NCBI GenBank assembly: GCA_001885315.1
Contig: MLPZ01000003.1
Coordinates: 1-64,000, forward strand
From: Treponema sp. CETP13
GTDB taxonomy: Bacteria > Spirochaetota > Spirochaetia > Treponematales > Treponemataceae
Direction: 5' to 3'
Length of the DNA stretch: 64,000 nt
Shown here: positions 43,126-52,385 of the stretch, one piece after another
Numbering within the stretch: the stretch's first letter is position 1
Layout: every line of letters begins with the position of its first letter
The notes under the pieces: model-generated
Seen by the model: only the letters and a program-made list of their open reading frames with translations
What the model was told of the DNA's origin: nothing
Database searches by the model: none
Program-made: the position numbers and the translations under genes

Positions 43126-44025
43126 TTATTCCTTATGGGCTTCTATTGATGGAGCTGATAAAGTCTTTTTCTCTTCATCTATAGGTTTTTGTTCAACATT
43201 TTCGGTTTCTTCATTTTTATTAGAATTTGGTCTAGGTAGAAGAGATGAAAAATAGTTGCTTAATCTAATTTTATATAGCAAGGAAGGATTTTCAAAGTGA
43301 ATAGATATAGTTATTAACTCTGCTCTTCCATCTATTTTTTGTATATTAATAACTTTACCTTGTAACAAAATTTTTTCTTGGGGATCTTCAAAATTTAAAG
43401 ACAAAACAACAGACTTGTCTTGCAAAAACTTTGCTATTCCAACCACTATTACTTTTGCACCAGAAAAAGAAATATCTCGTAGAATACTTTTTCTAGGCAC
43501 TTTTTCTATATATAATTCAGTTTTAGAATTATCTAATTGCAATTTTCTAATTACACTTTCATTAAGAATTATACGTTCCTCTTTTCGACGATTTGAATTC
43601 TTATTTGCTTCTAGAATTTGTCCAATTCTTTCTATCAGCGCATTCGGTGGTCTTTGAGAAAACGTAAGAGTAAATAAAGCCAATTCTTGATTTCCATTAA
43701 ATTTTGAAATCTCAGAAATATGTGCATTTACAAAAAAACTTACTACATTCCCTTCTGGTTCATAAAAAGAAAAACGGATGCTAACAATTTCATTTTTAGA
43801 ATTAGTTAATTTTTTGAATGCACCTCCAAGTGTACCAATTATAATTCTAACAAATGAAAGAGAAGAAGAGTTGATTATACATGGCCATTGATCTCCTCCA
43901 CACTTTACAAAAATTTGGCGTGGCATTAAATAAAGAGCTTTTGTGACTTCACTTGAGAACATTATTTCTTTATCACGATATTTCTCGTAATAGGTATCTA
44001 TGACTTTACTAGTAAGTACACTCAT
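43126..44025 (-). CDS. PilZ-domain c-di-GMP receptor, PlzA-like
   Basis: This 299-residue protein has an N-terminal PilZN-like domain (about 1-135) and a PilZ domain with the two c-di-GMP motifs: RRKEER (146-151) and DISFSGAK (184-191), then beta strands to about 260 and a charged tail. It resembles the spirochaete PlzA group linked to motility. The start at 44025 is preceded by TTGACC-17-TATTAT and 6 bases, with no Shine-Dalgarno sequence; an open frame to 44145 is rejected. Confidence 0.85.
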   Translation of the reverse strand: MSVLTSKVIDTYYEKYRDKEIMFSSEVTKALYLMPRQIFVKCGGDQWPCIINSSSLSFVRIIIGTLGGAFKKLTNSKNEIVSIRFSFYEPEGNVVSFFVNAHISEISKFNGNQELALFTLTFSQRPPNALIERIGQILEANKNSNRRKEERIILNESVIRKLQLDNSKTELYIEKVPRKSILRDISFSGAKVIVVGIAKFLQDKSVVLSLNFEDPQEKILLQGKVINIQKIDGRAELITISIHFENPSLLYKIRLSNYFSSLLPRPNSNKNEETENVEQKPIDEEKKTLSAPSIEAHKE

Positions 44026-44031
44026 GTGCAA

Positions 44032-44060
44032 ATAATAGCAATAAATATACCATTGGTCAA
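44032..44060 (-). promoter_or_regulatory. leaderless promoter of the PilZ-TPR pair
   Basis: TTGACC (44055-44060), 17-base spacer, TATTAT (44032-44037), then 6 bases to the ATG at 44025. The predicted start nucleotide is at or next to the A of the ATG. Confidence 0.6.
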
Positions 44061-44078
44061 TGAAATAGTGAACACAGA

Positions 44079-44112
44079 TAAAAAAAGGAGTTTTGGTTTT
44101 CCCAAAACTCCT
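44079..44112 (-). terminator. rho-independent terminator of rpsU
   Basis: On the minus strand AGGAGTTTTGG pairs with CCAAAACTCCT (11 bp, 5-base loop, 44086-44112) and is followed by a run of T. It lies 20 bases after the rpsU stop and insulates it from the PilZ promoter. Confidence 0.85.
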
Positions 44113-44131
44113 ATAATTACAAAAATAATTA

Positions 44132-44341
44132 TTAACTACGACCACCTTGCTGGGTTTTATGTGTTTTTTTCATTAATTTTCGTTTCAAGGTTTTGTTCTG
44201 ACGGTTTCTAATTGTTGAAGGTTTTTCAAAATATTCACGTTTTTTATATTCACGTACAATTCCTTCTTTATCAACCATTCTTTTAAAGCGTTTAATTGCT
44301 TTTTCAAGGTTTTCGTTTTCGTCAACCATAATTTGAGCCAT
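44132..44341 (-). CDS. rpsU: 30S ribosomal protein bS21
   Basis: This 69-residue basic protein has the bS21 pattern: [37 protein letters not shown], followed by a Lys/Arg tail. It binds the 16S 3' end region and helps start translation. GGGGAGGTGA, a near-complete Shine-Dalgarno sequence, lies before the ATG. An upstream CACC could pair with its GGTG. A second frame (44185-44394) is a shadow. Confidence 0.95.
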   Translation of the reverse strand: MAQIMVDENENLEKAIKRFKRMVDKEGIVREYKKREYFEKPSTIRNRQNKTLKRKLMKKTHKTQQGGRS

Positions 44342-44386
44342 GTGTAAATCACCTCCCCTCGGGTGCCCCGTAAGTATTGGTTTATT

Positions 44387-44415
44387 AATATCACCTAAAT
44401 ATGCAATTTAGTCAA
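44387..44415 (-). promoter_or_regulatory. promoter of rpsU
   Basis: TTGACT (44410-44415), 17 bases, GATATT (44387-44392) on the minus strand, about 45 bases before the rpsU start. Confidence 0.5.
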
Positions 44416-44435
44416 GAACCTATAAAAAAATATTT

Positions 44436-45017
44436 TTATATAAATCTTTGGGGTGGCGTTACTACCCACAAAGCTCTTACTATTGAGTCTGAAGGATTGC
44501 TAAGAACATGTGGAGAAGCTGCAGAAAAAGAAATACTATCCCCTGCCTCTAAGTCATACTCTTCTGTTTCGTATATAAATTTGGCGGAACCTTCAAGAAT
44601 AAATCCTAATTCACGTCCTAAATGGCCATAAGATCCTCTATGGGTTTTACCTCCTGGTGGTATTATAATTATATACGATTCTAAAGAATGTAAATCATCA
44701 TTCTCTGATGGTTTTGCAAGTTCTTCATACTTTATTTCTTCTTCTCTCATTTTTCGACGTTCTGTTGAACGAATAATTTGAACAGGTCTATTCCGTCTAT
44801 ATTCCTCAAATAAAAACTCTAGATTAATATCTAATACATCTGCTAGTGATAAAAGAGTATCTATTGCAGGAGATACGCGATTTCTCTCTATTTGAGAAAC
44901 TAAACTTTCGCTGACCCCAGCTCGTTGTGCCACAATTTTTAAAGTATAGCCTTTTCTTTCTCTCACCTTTCTTAGTTTTTCACCAAAGCGATACGGACTA
45001 CGGTCTTTTTTAGTCAT
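44436..45017 (-). CDS. XRE-family regulator with cupin domain
   Basis: This protein of about 193 residues has an XRE helix-turn-helix at about 10-65 (LRKVRERKGYTLKIVAQRAGVSESLVSQIERN) and a cupin sensor domain at about 110-190 (GSYGHLGRELGFILEGSAKFIYE, then DSISFSAASPHVL). Such HTH-cupin proteins usually sense a small metabolite. The ATG at 45017 follows GGAG and overlaps the stop of the upstream gene as ATGACTAA, so the pair is coupled. Its regulon is unknown. Confidence 0.88.
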   Translation of the reverse strand: MTKKDRSPYRFGEKLRKVRERKGYTLKIVAQRAGVSESLVSQIERNRVSPAIDTLLSLADVLDINLEFLFEEYRRNRPVQIIRSTERRKMREEEIKYEELAKPSENDDLHSLESYIIIIPPGGKTHRGSYGHLGRELGFILEGSAKFIYETEEYDLEAGDSISFSAASPHVLSNPSDSIVRALWVVTPPQRFI

Positions 45018-46116
45018 TTTCAAGCTCCTCAAATTTTTTTTGTAATATAAACCTCATATAATGATCTTCTAAAGTATAATGAGGACCCTCTAACAATAAT
45101 CTTCGTCGAGCCCTTGCATTATCACGTCTAACTGAGTATTGAGCGTATAAATCTCTAGGATCAAACACACCATTTTCCTCATCTGCAAATATAAAATCAT
45201 CTGAAGATTTGCAAAGAATTTTGGCTGCTTCTTCCCGACTTATTGCAGCCCCATGTTTTTCTTTAATTATATTTTTTAAAACTTTAATTTCTTCATAGGA
45301 AATTCCAAAAAGCATCTCTTCCATAGCCTGTGCGACATCACTTTTACCTAATTCGGAACTAATAAAATGATACCAATTATCATCCATTTCTATTGAAAGT
45401 AAAAGCAATTCACTCGTTCCAACCATTGTGCCAAATGCAGGTGCTAATTTTCGACGAGCAACCCATATTTTTTCGAGTACAGGAGCCATTTCAATAACAT
45501 TTTTATCACTACGATGTTCCCAAAGTAATATTAATTCACTTGCAATCTTCTCTCTAATTATAATTGGCAAATTTGTATTTTCTAAAAGACTTAGATAGAC
45601 ATCTTCTACCATGATTGAAAATAATATTTCTATTGTAGTTGAACGAACTTCTTTTATAAAATCCTCTTCAAATTTCCAATCAGCAGCAATTGTTGACATT
45701 GTCGCAAATGCATGATATTTAGCAACTAGAAATCCTTTACCTAAAATTGCTTTAGAAGGAAGACGTAATGTAGGATCGCCTACCCTATGCGAAAGCAAAG
45801 ATTCTATTAGACTTTTATGAGTTCTTACCTCTTTATCAATAACTTGTGTTTGAAAAAGAGATGGAAAATGAGCAATATTCGCCGTTAAGCGTTCTAAATC
45901 TGCAATTCTATCTGCAAGAACAACAAGCACATCAGGAGCAACAGTTTTTAAATGATCAAACATAGTGTTTACTATCTGTTGTTCTCGTTCAGTTAAGACG
46001 ACAAGTGATGTTGTTGAGCCTTTAGCCATTAGAGAAATTTCTTTAGATGTATAAAATTCATCGAGTTCGACAGGACTAAAGGAAGTTGTATTAGAAAAAT
46101 TATCTTTTTTGCTCAT
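45010..46116 (-). CDS. conserved cytoplasmic protein of unknown function
   Basis: This 368-residue protein is helical, acidic and soluble, with no signal peptide. I do not recognise a domain. The stretch at 40-70 (LVVLTEREQQIVNTMFDHLKT) and the C-terminal YSVRRDNARARRRLLLEG are its most distinctive parts. The start has TATACT at 46127-46132, 10 bases upstream, and no Shine-Dalgarno sequence. It is translationally coupled to the XRE-cupin regulator, so it may be its effector, its partner or an autoregulated target. Confidence 0.6.
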   Translation of the reverse strand: MSKKDNFSNTTSFSPVELDEFYTSKEISLMAKGSTTSLVVLTEREQQIVNTMFDHLKTVAPDVLVVLADRIADLERLTANIAHFPSLFQTQVIDKEVRTHKSLIESLLSHRVGDPTLRLPSKAILGKGFLVAKYHAFATMSTIAADWKFEEDFIKEVRSTTIEILFSIMVEDVYLSLLENTNLPIIIREKIASELILLWEHRSDKNVIEMAPVLEKIWVARRKLAPAFGTMVGTSELLLLSIEMDDNWYHFISSELGKSDVAQAMEEMLFGISYEEIKVLKNIIKEKHGAAISREEAAKILCKSSDDFIFADEENGVFDPRDLYAQYSVRRDNARARRRLLLEGPHYTLEDHYMRFILQKKFEELEND

Positions 46117-46199
46117 AATTTTTTTAAGTATACCATAAGTTGTTTAAAAAATATACCACAAGAACTTTCCTTTAAAAGAGAACGTACCGATACATAAAT

Positions 46200-47390
46200 A
46201 TGATACAAACAAAAAAATATATAACTTTCTTTTTTGTAACAACTTTAACTCTTTCTGTTTTTTCAGTTGACCTCAATATTTCCTTACAGGATATTAGATT
46301 AGAACAAGATAAAAATGAGGGCTATCATCTGTATGTGAATGCAAATAATGATATAAAATCAATCCTTCTCACCGAAACAACAAAAGATCCAAATGGGGTT
46401 GCCGATAATTATTCTTATCGAGCAACAGAATGGAACAAATTCAACGGGGATGAAAAACGAATTCTAAATGGAGAATTTCTTTCTTCTGAATACTCAAAAT
46501 ACAGTTTAATAGATTCTACTCCTGAACCAGATAGCCAGTTTGGAACTGCTTTTCATATTTACATTCCAAATACCCTAATCTGGGGATATTCTTGGACTCG
46601 AAACGGCACAACCAAGATTGGAATGGGGACTTTTATAAACATTCGTTCTTTTGAGAAAAAAAACGCCGATTATACGGGAGAGTATTTTGACAATCCTTAT
46701 ATGTTTGATTTTGACAAACCTATCCAAAAAAAAACAAAACCAACAAATACTCCAAAAGAAGACAAAGTCGCATTAACTAATAACTATAGCGAAACAGCTT
46801 CAAACGCTTTTAAAGAAATTTCAACGGGCATGATGATTTATTCACGAGGCCCCGAAACCATTGTAAAAGATGTTATAACATCCTTTAACGAAATAAATCC
46901 AAAAGAAAATATTGATGTAGTTTTTGCAATTGATGCTACAGGCAGCATGTGGGATGATATAGGAACATTACAAAAAGATTTAATCCCAGAATTAGAAAAA
47001 GCTCTACAAAAATGTGGCCATGTACGATTAGGATTATTATGGTATCGCGATTATGGAGATAACTTTTTATTAGATGGATTACCTGTTCGTTTGAATAAAT
47101 TTACCACTGATAGCGATGTTTTCTTTTCTACTCTAAAAAAAATGCGTATAAAAAAAGGAACATTAATAGGTGGAGATATCCCAGAAGCTGTTTATGAAGC
47201 TCTATATGCCTCAATGATTTATTATCCATGGGATCCAACCGCTCAAAAAAAAGTTATTCTTATTGGAGATGCAGAACCCCATCCTATTCCAAGAGGAATT
47301 AAACAAATTTCAAAAGAATCTATTCAAGACCTCTCTACTAAATTAAAAATAACCATAGATTGTATTATTACTCCAGATAAAAGTTACTAA
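46200..47390 (+). CDS. exported von Willebrand factor A-domain protein
   Basis: This 396-residue protein has a signal peptide (about 1-22, LSVFSV). The C-terminal part is a vWA domain with a MIDAS-like metal site FAIDATGSMWDD, then GGDIPEAVYEAL and VILIGDAEPHP. The N-terminal 220 residues are beta-rich and unidentified. vWA domains bind protein ligands through a divalent metal. It could be a surface adhesin or a maturation factor; there is no MoxR-type ATPase beside it. No good ribosome binding site is seen at the ATG. Confidence 0.8.
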   Translation: MIQTKKYITFFFVTTLTLSVFSVDLNISLQDIRLEQDKNEGYHLYVNANNDIKSILLTETTKDPNGVADNYSYRATEWNKFNGDEKRILNGEFLSSEYSKYSLIDSTPEPDSQFGTAFHIYIPNTLIWGYSWTRNGTTKIGMGTFINIRSFEKKNADYTGEYFDNPYMFDFDKPIQKKTKPTNTPKEDKVALTNNYSETASNAFKEISTGMMIYSRGPETIVKDVITSFNEINPKENIDVVFAIDATGSMWDDIGTLQKDLIPELEKALQKCGHVRLGLLWYRDYGDNFLLDGLPVRLNKFTTDSDVFFSTLKKMRIKKGTLIGGDIPEAVYEALYASMIYYPWDPTAQKKVILIGDAEPHPIPRGIKQISKESIQDLSTKLKITIDCIITPDKSY

Positions 47391-47472
47391 ATATTTTGTT
47401 ATACTTGCCCTCCCTTATATAAAAATGATATTATTATAGCTATTATATTGTTATTACATGGCAGGAATAAAA

Positions 47473-48579
47473 ATGATTAAAGCAGGTGTTATTGGAGCAA
47501 CAGGTTATGCAGGGATTGAATTAGTACGTCTTTTGTTAGCCCATCCTCAAATAGAAAAAATTACTGTAAGTTCTGTAAGTTTTGAAGGCCAAAATATTAC
47601 GGACATATATCCAAATCTTCGTGGTTTCTTTGGAACAAACTATGTTAGCGGGAAAAACTGCAAAGGCTCAGGGATTCTCGTTGATGCCGATACTGCAGTG
47701 ACAGAATCAGACATTGTATTTACAGCTCTACCACATGGCTTAGCCGAAAAATATGCCAATCGTTGTATTAACGAACACAAAAAACTTATTGACCTCTCTG
47801 CAGATTTTAGATTTGATCAAGATGAAACCACCTTTAAAAAATGGTACAAAAAAGACTGGGAATATCCCGAAGTACACAAAGAAAGCGTTTATGGGCTTCC
47901 AGAATTAAATAGAAGAAAAATTAAAGACGCGCGAGTTATTGGCAATCCTGGATGTTATGTAACATCAGCAACCCTTGCTTTATTGCCGGTGTTAAAAAAC
48001 GATTTAATTAACCAAGACCCTATTATTATTGACAGTAAAAGTGGTACCACAGGAGCAGGAAGAAAGCCTTCTATGACAAATAATGCTTCTGAATGTTCAG
48101 AAAGTTGTAGTGCTTATAATATTGGAGCACATCGTCATCAACCTGAAATCGAACACAATTTAACTTCTGCAAGTGGAAGAAACTATGGTGTAATTTTTAC
48201 ACCACACCTTTTACCAATGAGTCGTGGGATTATTAGTGACATTTATGCACCTTTAAAATCTGATATACAGGATCGTTTAGAAACTTCAAATACAGAAGAG
48301 CTCATAAACGTTTTTCACAACATATATACTGATTTTTTCAAAAATGAACCTTTTGTACGTATACTTCCTATAGGAGAAACTCCTAAAACTAAAAATGTTC
48401 GAGGAACTAATTTTTGCGATATTTCAGTACATTTAGTGCATAATAATACAATGCTACAATTAATTTCAGTCCTTGATAACACTGTAAAAGGTGCAAGTGG
48501 ACAAGCAATTCAAAACATGAACATTATGTACGGGTTTAATGAAACAGACGGACTAGGATTAGTTCCAGCTGCATTTTAA
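47473..48579 (+). CDS. argC: N-acetyl-gamma-glutamyl-phosphate reductase
   Basis: This enzyme makes N-acetylglutamate semialdehyde, the step between argB and argD. Motifs are the NADP-binding AGVIGATGYAGIELVRLL, the catalytic Cys in VIGNPGCYVTSATLAL, and GTTGAGR. The start at 47473 has GCAGGA 6 bases before it; an earlier ATG at 47458 is 8 bases after TATATT and could be a leaderless start. The gene is separated from argJBD by over 20 kb, on the other strand. Confidence 0.93.
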   Translation: MIKAGVIGATGYAGIELVRLLLAHPQIEKITVSSVSFEGQNITDIYPNLRGFFGTNYVSGKNCKGSGILVDADTAVTESDIVFTALPHGLAEKYANRCINEHKKLIDLSADFRFDQDETTFKKWYKKDWEYPEVHKESVYGLPELNRRKIKDARVIGNPGCYVTSATLALLPVLKNDLINQDPIIIDSKSGTTGAGRKPSMTNNASECSESCSAYNIGAHRHQPEIEHNLTSASGRNYGVIFTPHLLPMSRGIISDIYAPLKSDIQDRLETSNTEELINVFHNIYTDFFKNEPFVRILPIGETPKTKNVRGTNFCDISVHLVHNNTMLQLISVLDNTVKGASGQAIQNMNIMYGFNETDGLGLVPAAF

Positions 48580-48617
48580 TTAAAGAAAATTTGTATACTA
48601 ACCTTTACAACACAGCC

Positions 48618-48646
48618 TTTACCGACTTCGTTGTTTACATTATACT
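48618..48646 (+). promoter_or_regulatory. promoter of guaB
   Basis: TTTACC (48618-48623), 17 bases, TATACT (48641-48646), giving a leader of about 35 bases with AGGAG before the ATG at 48689. No riboswitch fold is apparent in this short leader. Confidence 0.55.
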
Positions 48647-48688
48647 AAGGCAATTAAATTTATTATTTTTCATTATCAGGAGCGATTA

Positions 48689-50194
48689 ATGGCTTATTTC
48701 TTTGAAAAACCATCTCATACTTTTGCAGAATACCTTCTTGTTCCAGGATATTCATCAACACAGTGCATTCCTTCAAACGTTAGTTTGAAAACCCCTATTG
48801 TAAAATTTAAAAAAGGAGAGACCCCTTCGCTAACTGCAAATATTCCACTAGTTTCTGCTGTTATGCAATCTGTCTCAGATGACAACATGGCTATAGCTCT
48901 TGCAAAAGAAGGTGGAATATCTTTTATTTACGGAAGTCAATCTATCGAAAATCAAGCAGCGATGATAACCAGAGTAAAACGATACAAAGCAGGGTTTGTA
49001 AACTCAGATTCTAACATAAAACCGGATGCAACTCTTGGAGAAGCTCTGAAGATTACTCAAAAAACGGGTCATTCAACACTGGCGGTGACAGAAGATGGGA
49101 CTTCGACAGGAAAATTAGTTGGCATACTCACTGGTCGAGATTTTCGTATTTCACACGCAGGTCCAGACGCCCTTGTAAAAGATTACATGACTCCATTTGC
49201 AGATTTAATCACTGGAAAAGATAAAATTACATTAAGTGAAGCAAACGAACTAATTTGGAAACACAAATTAAATCAACTTCCTATTATTGATAATAACAAC
49301 AACCTTGTATCCATGGTATTTCGAAAAGATTATGCAAGTCATGAAGAACACCCTCTCGAATTACTCGATGAAAAACACAGTTACATTGTAGGAGCAGGCA
49401 TTAACACTCGTGATTATATGGATAGAGTTCCTGCATTACTAGCTGCAGGTGTAGACGTATTATGCCTCGACTCATCTGAAGGTTTTTCTGAATGGCAAGC
49501 TATTGCACTAAAAGAAATACACGAAAAATTCGGAGACGATATTCGCGTAGGAGCTGGAAATGTTGTTGACAAAGAAGGCTTTGATTTTCTAGCAAAAGCA
49601 GGTGCAGATTTTATTAAAATTGGTATTGGCGGAGGTTCTATTTGTATTACTCGAGAACAAAAAGGAATAGGAAGAGGCCAAGCAACAGCAACTATTGAAG
49701 TCGCAAACGCACGTGATGAATATTATAAAAAAACAGGAATATATATTCCTATCTGTTCTGACGGTGGAATTGTGCACGATTATCACATGACACTCGCACT
49801 AGCTATGGGTGCTGACTTCTGTATGCTAGGGCGCTATTTTGCACGATTTGATGAAAGCCCAACTAACAGATTAATTGTAAATGGCAATTATGTAAAAGAA
49901 TATTGGGGAGAAGGATCAAACAGAGCTAGAAACTGGCAACGTTATGATTTAGGAGGGGATAAAAAAATGAGCTTTGAAGAAGGAGTTGATTCTTATGTTC
50001 CCTATGCAGGTTCTCTTCATGATAACGTTACATTAAGCATGAGTAAAATTCGACACACAATGTGCAACTGCGGTTGTCTAACTATCCCAGAACTTCAAGC
50101 AAATGCCAAAATTACCCTTATTTCACAAGCATCGATACAAGAAGGTTCTAGTCATGATGTTATCGTAAAAAATACATCAATTCAAAGTCAATAA
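48689..50194 (+). CDS. guaB: IMP dehydrogenase, Tritrichomonas-like type
   Basis: This enzyme oxidises IMP to XMP, the committed step to GMP. It has 501 residues: a TIM barrel interrupted by two CBS domains (about 105-225). The catalytic Cys is in [17 protein letters not shown], and a flap carries NWQRYDLGG, with the Arg-Tyr pair that acts as base. Most bacterial enzymes read GSICTTR and use YRGMGS; this one has [11 protein letters not shown]. From memory this is the form known from the protozoan Tritrichomonas foetus. An AGGAG site is present. Twenty bases separate it from the ABC gene. Confidence 0.93.
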   Translation: MAYFFEKPSHTFAEYLLVPGYSSTQCIPSNVSLKTPIVKFKKGETPSLTANIPLVSAVMQSVSDDNMAIALAKEGGISFIYGSQSIENQAAMITRVKRYKAGFVNSDSNIKPDATLGEALKITQKTGHSTLAVTEDGTSTGKLVGILTGRDFRISHAGPDALVKDYMTPFADLITGKDKITLSEANELIWKHKLNQLPIIDNNNNLVSMVFRKDYASHEEHPLELLDEKHSYIVGAGINTRDYMDRVPALLAAGVDVLCLDSSEGFSEWQAIALKEIHEKFGDDIRVGAGNVVDKEGFDFLAKAGADFIKIGIGGGSICITREQKGIGRGQATATIEVANARDEYYKKTGIYIPICSDGGIVHDYHMTLALAMGADFCMLGRYFARFDESPTNRLIVNGNYVKEYWGEGSNRARNWQRYDLGGDKKMSFEEGVDSYVPYAGSLHDNVTLSMSKIRHTMCNCGCLTIPELQANAKITLISQASIQEGSSHDVIVKNTSIQSQ

Positions 50195-50214
50195 AAAGAT
50201 ACAGGAGCGTTAAA

Positions 50215-50955
50215 ATGGTTAAGATAGATAACATAGTTAAAACTTACCTACCAACAGGAGAAGCTCAGCGTAAAAATAAAAAACAACATAAAGCAGAAGG
50301 AAAAGTCGAGCAAGACTTATCCATTGTGCATGCGCTCGCTGGAGTCTCTACCGAAATTCAAGATGGTGAATTTACTGCTATTGCAGGACCTTCTGGATCA
50401 GGGAAAACAACAATGTTAAATCTTATAGGTTGTTTGGATTCTATTACTTCTGGCAATATTTTTATTGATAATGAAAATGTTGCCCAGATGACTGATCGCA
50501 ACAAAAATAAATTAAGAAAAGAAAAGATAGGATTTATTTTTCAAAATTACAACCTTATACCAGTCCTTAGCGCACAAGAAAATGTTGAACTAGCATTAAA
50601 TTTGCTCAATAAGTATTCCCGCATGGAAATAAAAAAAATGGCTTCCGATATTCTTATCGAAGTTGGACTCGATGGAATGCAACACCGAAAACCAAATCAA
50701 CTCTCTGGAGGTCAACAACAGCGAGTTTCTATTGCTCGAGCATTGGTAAAGAAACCAGCTGTAATTTTAGCTGATGAACCTACTGCAAATCTAGATTCTA
50801 AAACTTCCTTAAAAATTCTTGATTTAATGAAAACATTAAATCAAAAGCATGGAACAACTTTTATATTCTCTACTCATGATCAACAGGTAAAAGACCATTG
50901 TTCTCGTATCATTTACTTAAAAGATGGACAAATCCAAGAAGAAGAACGAAAATAA
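50215..50955 (+). CDS. ABC transporter ATPase, LolD/MacB type
   Basis: This 246-residue ATPase has Walker A GPSGSGKTT, the Q-loop FIFQNYNLIPVLSAQENVE, the signature LSGGQQQR, Walker B VILADEPTANLD and the His switch STHD. The sequence style is that of LolD/FtsE/MacB, which work with FtsX-type permeases. A 25-residue basic insert near the N-terminus (GEAQRKNKKQHKAEGK) is unusual. The expected permease is not intact downstream; only a decayed fragment follows. Confidence 0.9.
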   Translation: MVKIDNIVKTYLPTGEAQRKNKKQHKAEGKVEQDLSIVHALAGVSTEIQDGEFTAIAGPSGSGKTTMLNLIGCLDSITSGNIFIDNENVAQMTDRNKNKLRKEKIGFIFQNYNLIPVLSAQENVELALNLLNKYSRMEIKKMASDILIEVGLDGMQHRKPNQLSGGQQQRVSIARALVKKPAVILADEPTANLDSKTSLKILDLMKTLNQKHGTTFIFSTHDQQVKDHCSRIIYLKDGQIQEEERK

Positions 50956-50976
50956 TAAATTTTTCTAGGAGTTTTT

Positions 50977-51251
50977 TTGGTATTTTACAACATATGGAAT
51001 CGACTTTTTTTCATTCTATGAAGATCTTGATATAGGCTTTAGAATTCCATCTATAACGCGAAGTGGATGTCATATTTCTGCTTTTATTACAATGGCAAGT
51101 AGTATCTATTTTTCATAACGAAAAAATTACAACAGCTTCTATCTTAGGGCTTACCGTTGCTAATAACAGATTATTTAAAAACGAAAGCACGACTATTATA
51201 GACTGTTCATTACCTAGCTATGAGATAGATGAACGCGTTGCTGTTATATAG
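50977..51251 (+). pseudogene. decayed remnant after the ABC ATPase, possibly a permease
   Basis: TAGGAG lies 5 bases before a TTG at 50977 that opens a short frame (VFYNIWNRLFFIL) ending at TGA 51019-51021. The sequence continues in a second frame (GFRIPSITRSGCHIS) and then a third, ending ERVAVI at 51251. Each frame alone is too short to be convincing. The good ribosome binding site, the position right after a LolD-type ATPase and the broken frames suggest a deleted and frameshifted gene. That it was a permease is a guess from context. Confidence 0.45.
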
Positions 51252-51268
51252 TAAGGATTTAATAAAAC

Positions 51269-52342
51269 ATGGGCAATTTTAAACTTTTTCATCTTAACAG
51301 ATATATTATAGCTATAGTTATTTTTTTATTTGCAGCACTTATTTTCTCTTTAAATACAGATATAAATGGAAATATTATTTTAAATACTTTCTTTTTGGGA
51401 TTTAAACCAACAAAAGCAACAGGAACAACAGAAGTCTCTATTTCTAGTAGCACAGACTCTACAAAAGGGTACATAACGGCTTCTTATACTGAATCCACAG
51501 TAGATGATGGAATTTTAACATTAGATAAAGCCTACTTAAAAACACGAATACCAATTAATAACAATACCTTACGCTTAAGTATTGGTAAAATGCCACTTTC
51601 TTGGGGATATGGACAGATTTATAATGCAGGAGACATTGTTTTTGGCGCTGAGCCGGAAATTACGGATTCATCAATATCAAGAACTTATACACAATGGATG
51701 ATGTCTGGCTCCATTTCTATATTACCAGATTTTCTTAGTATTGAACCACTTGTGGTTATCCCTATGAAAAACTACGCAACTAATGACTTATACCCAGATA
51801 CACGTTATGGTGGTCGATTATTTTTTACCCCATACACAAAACAATTAGAAAGTTTTGAAATAGGATATCTTATAAATAATGACTTTGACGAATCCCAAAT
51901 ATATGTTGGCTTTGACGGAAACCTTCTGGCAGATTACACCCTTTGCAGTACAATAACTATTTACGACACAACAGAAGAAACAGAAGATAGTTGGGCAATT
52001 TCTGGAGGACTACAAAAATATTGGACATTTACAAACTATAACACAGGAAAAGATCAACAATTAATCTTAAAAACAGAAGAACTCTGGTATCCTTATGCAA
52101 AAAACATTAATGCATACACATACATTAACTATAAAATAAATGATTTTATAACAACAAACATTTCTTATTTATTTGCAATGGATTATTCCTCTTCTCAAAA
52201 AACAACTACTAATTATGTTTCAGCAAGTTTATATGGAACAGTAACAAAAAACTTTACTGCCACTATAAGTTCTGGAATCCCAGATATTACTAATCCATTA
52301 GAAAATATAGTAACAGAAGTTTCTGCTACATATAATTTTTAA
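51269..52342 (+). CDS. putative outer membrane beta-barrel protein
   Basis: This 357-residue protein has a signal peptide-like N-terminus (about 12-32) and then a run of amphipathic strands rich in Tyr, Thr and Ser that ends in an aromatic residue (TEVSATYNF), the usual barrel C-terminus. RLSIGKMPLSWGYGQIYNAGD resembles the strand-turn patterns of porin-like proteins. The exact family is unknown to me. AAGGA lies 11 bases before the ATG. It follows the ABC ATPase and the decayed fragment and could once have shared their operon. Confidence 0.7.
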   Translation: MGNFKLFHLNRYIIAIVIFLFAALIFSLNTDINGNIILNTFFLGFKPTKATGTTEVSISSSTDSTKGYITASYTESTVDDGILTLDKAYLKTRIPINNNTLRLSIGKMPLSWGYGQIYNAGDIVFGAEPEITDSSISRTYTQWMMSGSISILPDFLSIEPLVVIPMKNYATNDLYPDTRYGGRLFFTPYTKQLESFEIGYLINNDFDESQIYVGFDGNLLADYTLCSTITIYDTTEETEDSWAISGGLQKYWTFTNYNTGKDQQLILKTEELWYPYAKNINAYTYINYKINDFITTNISYLFAMDYSSSQKTTTNYVSASLYGTVTKNFTATISSGIPDITNPLENIVTEVSATYNF

Positions 52343-52385
52343 ATACTACGATAAGCAAAACTGCATATCGCAGTATTTATATCAA

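Noticed and set aside
44185-44394. Second 69-residue frame over rpsU
   Set aside because: It is out of frame with bS21, whose sequence is unmistakable.
51063-51251. 62-residue open frame as an independent gene
   Set aside because: It has no ribosome binding site and lies in a region where coding sense moves between frames; it is better read as part of a decayed gene.
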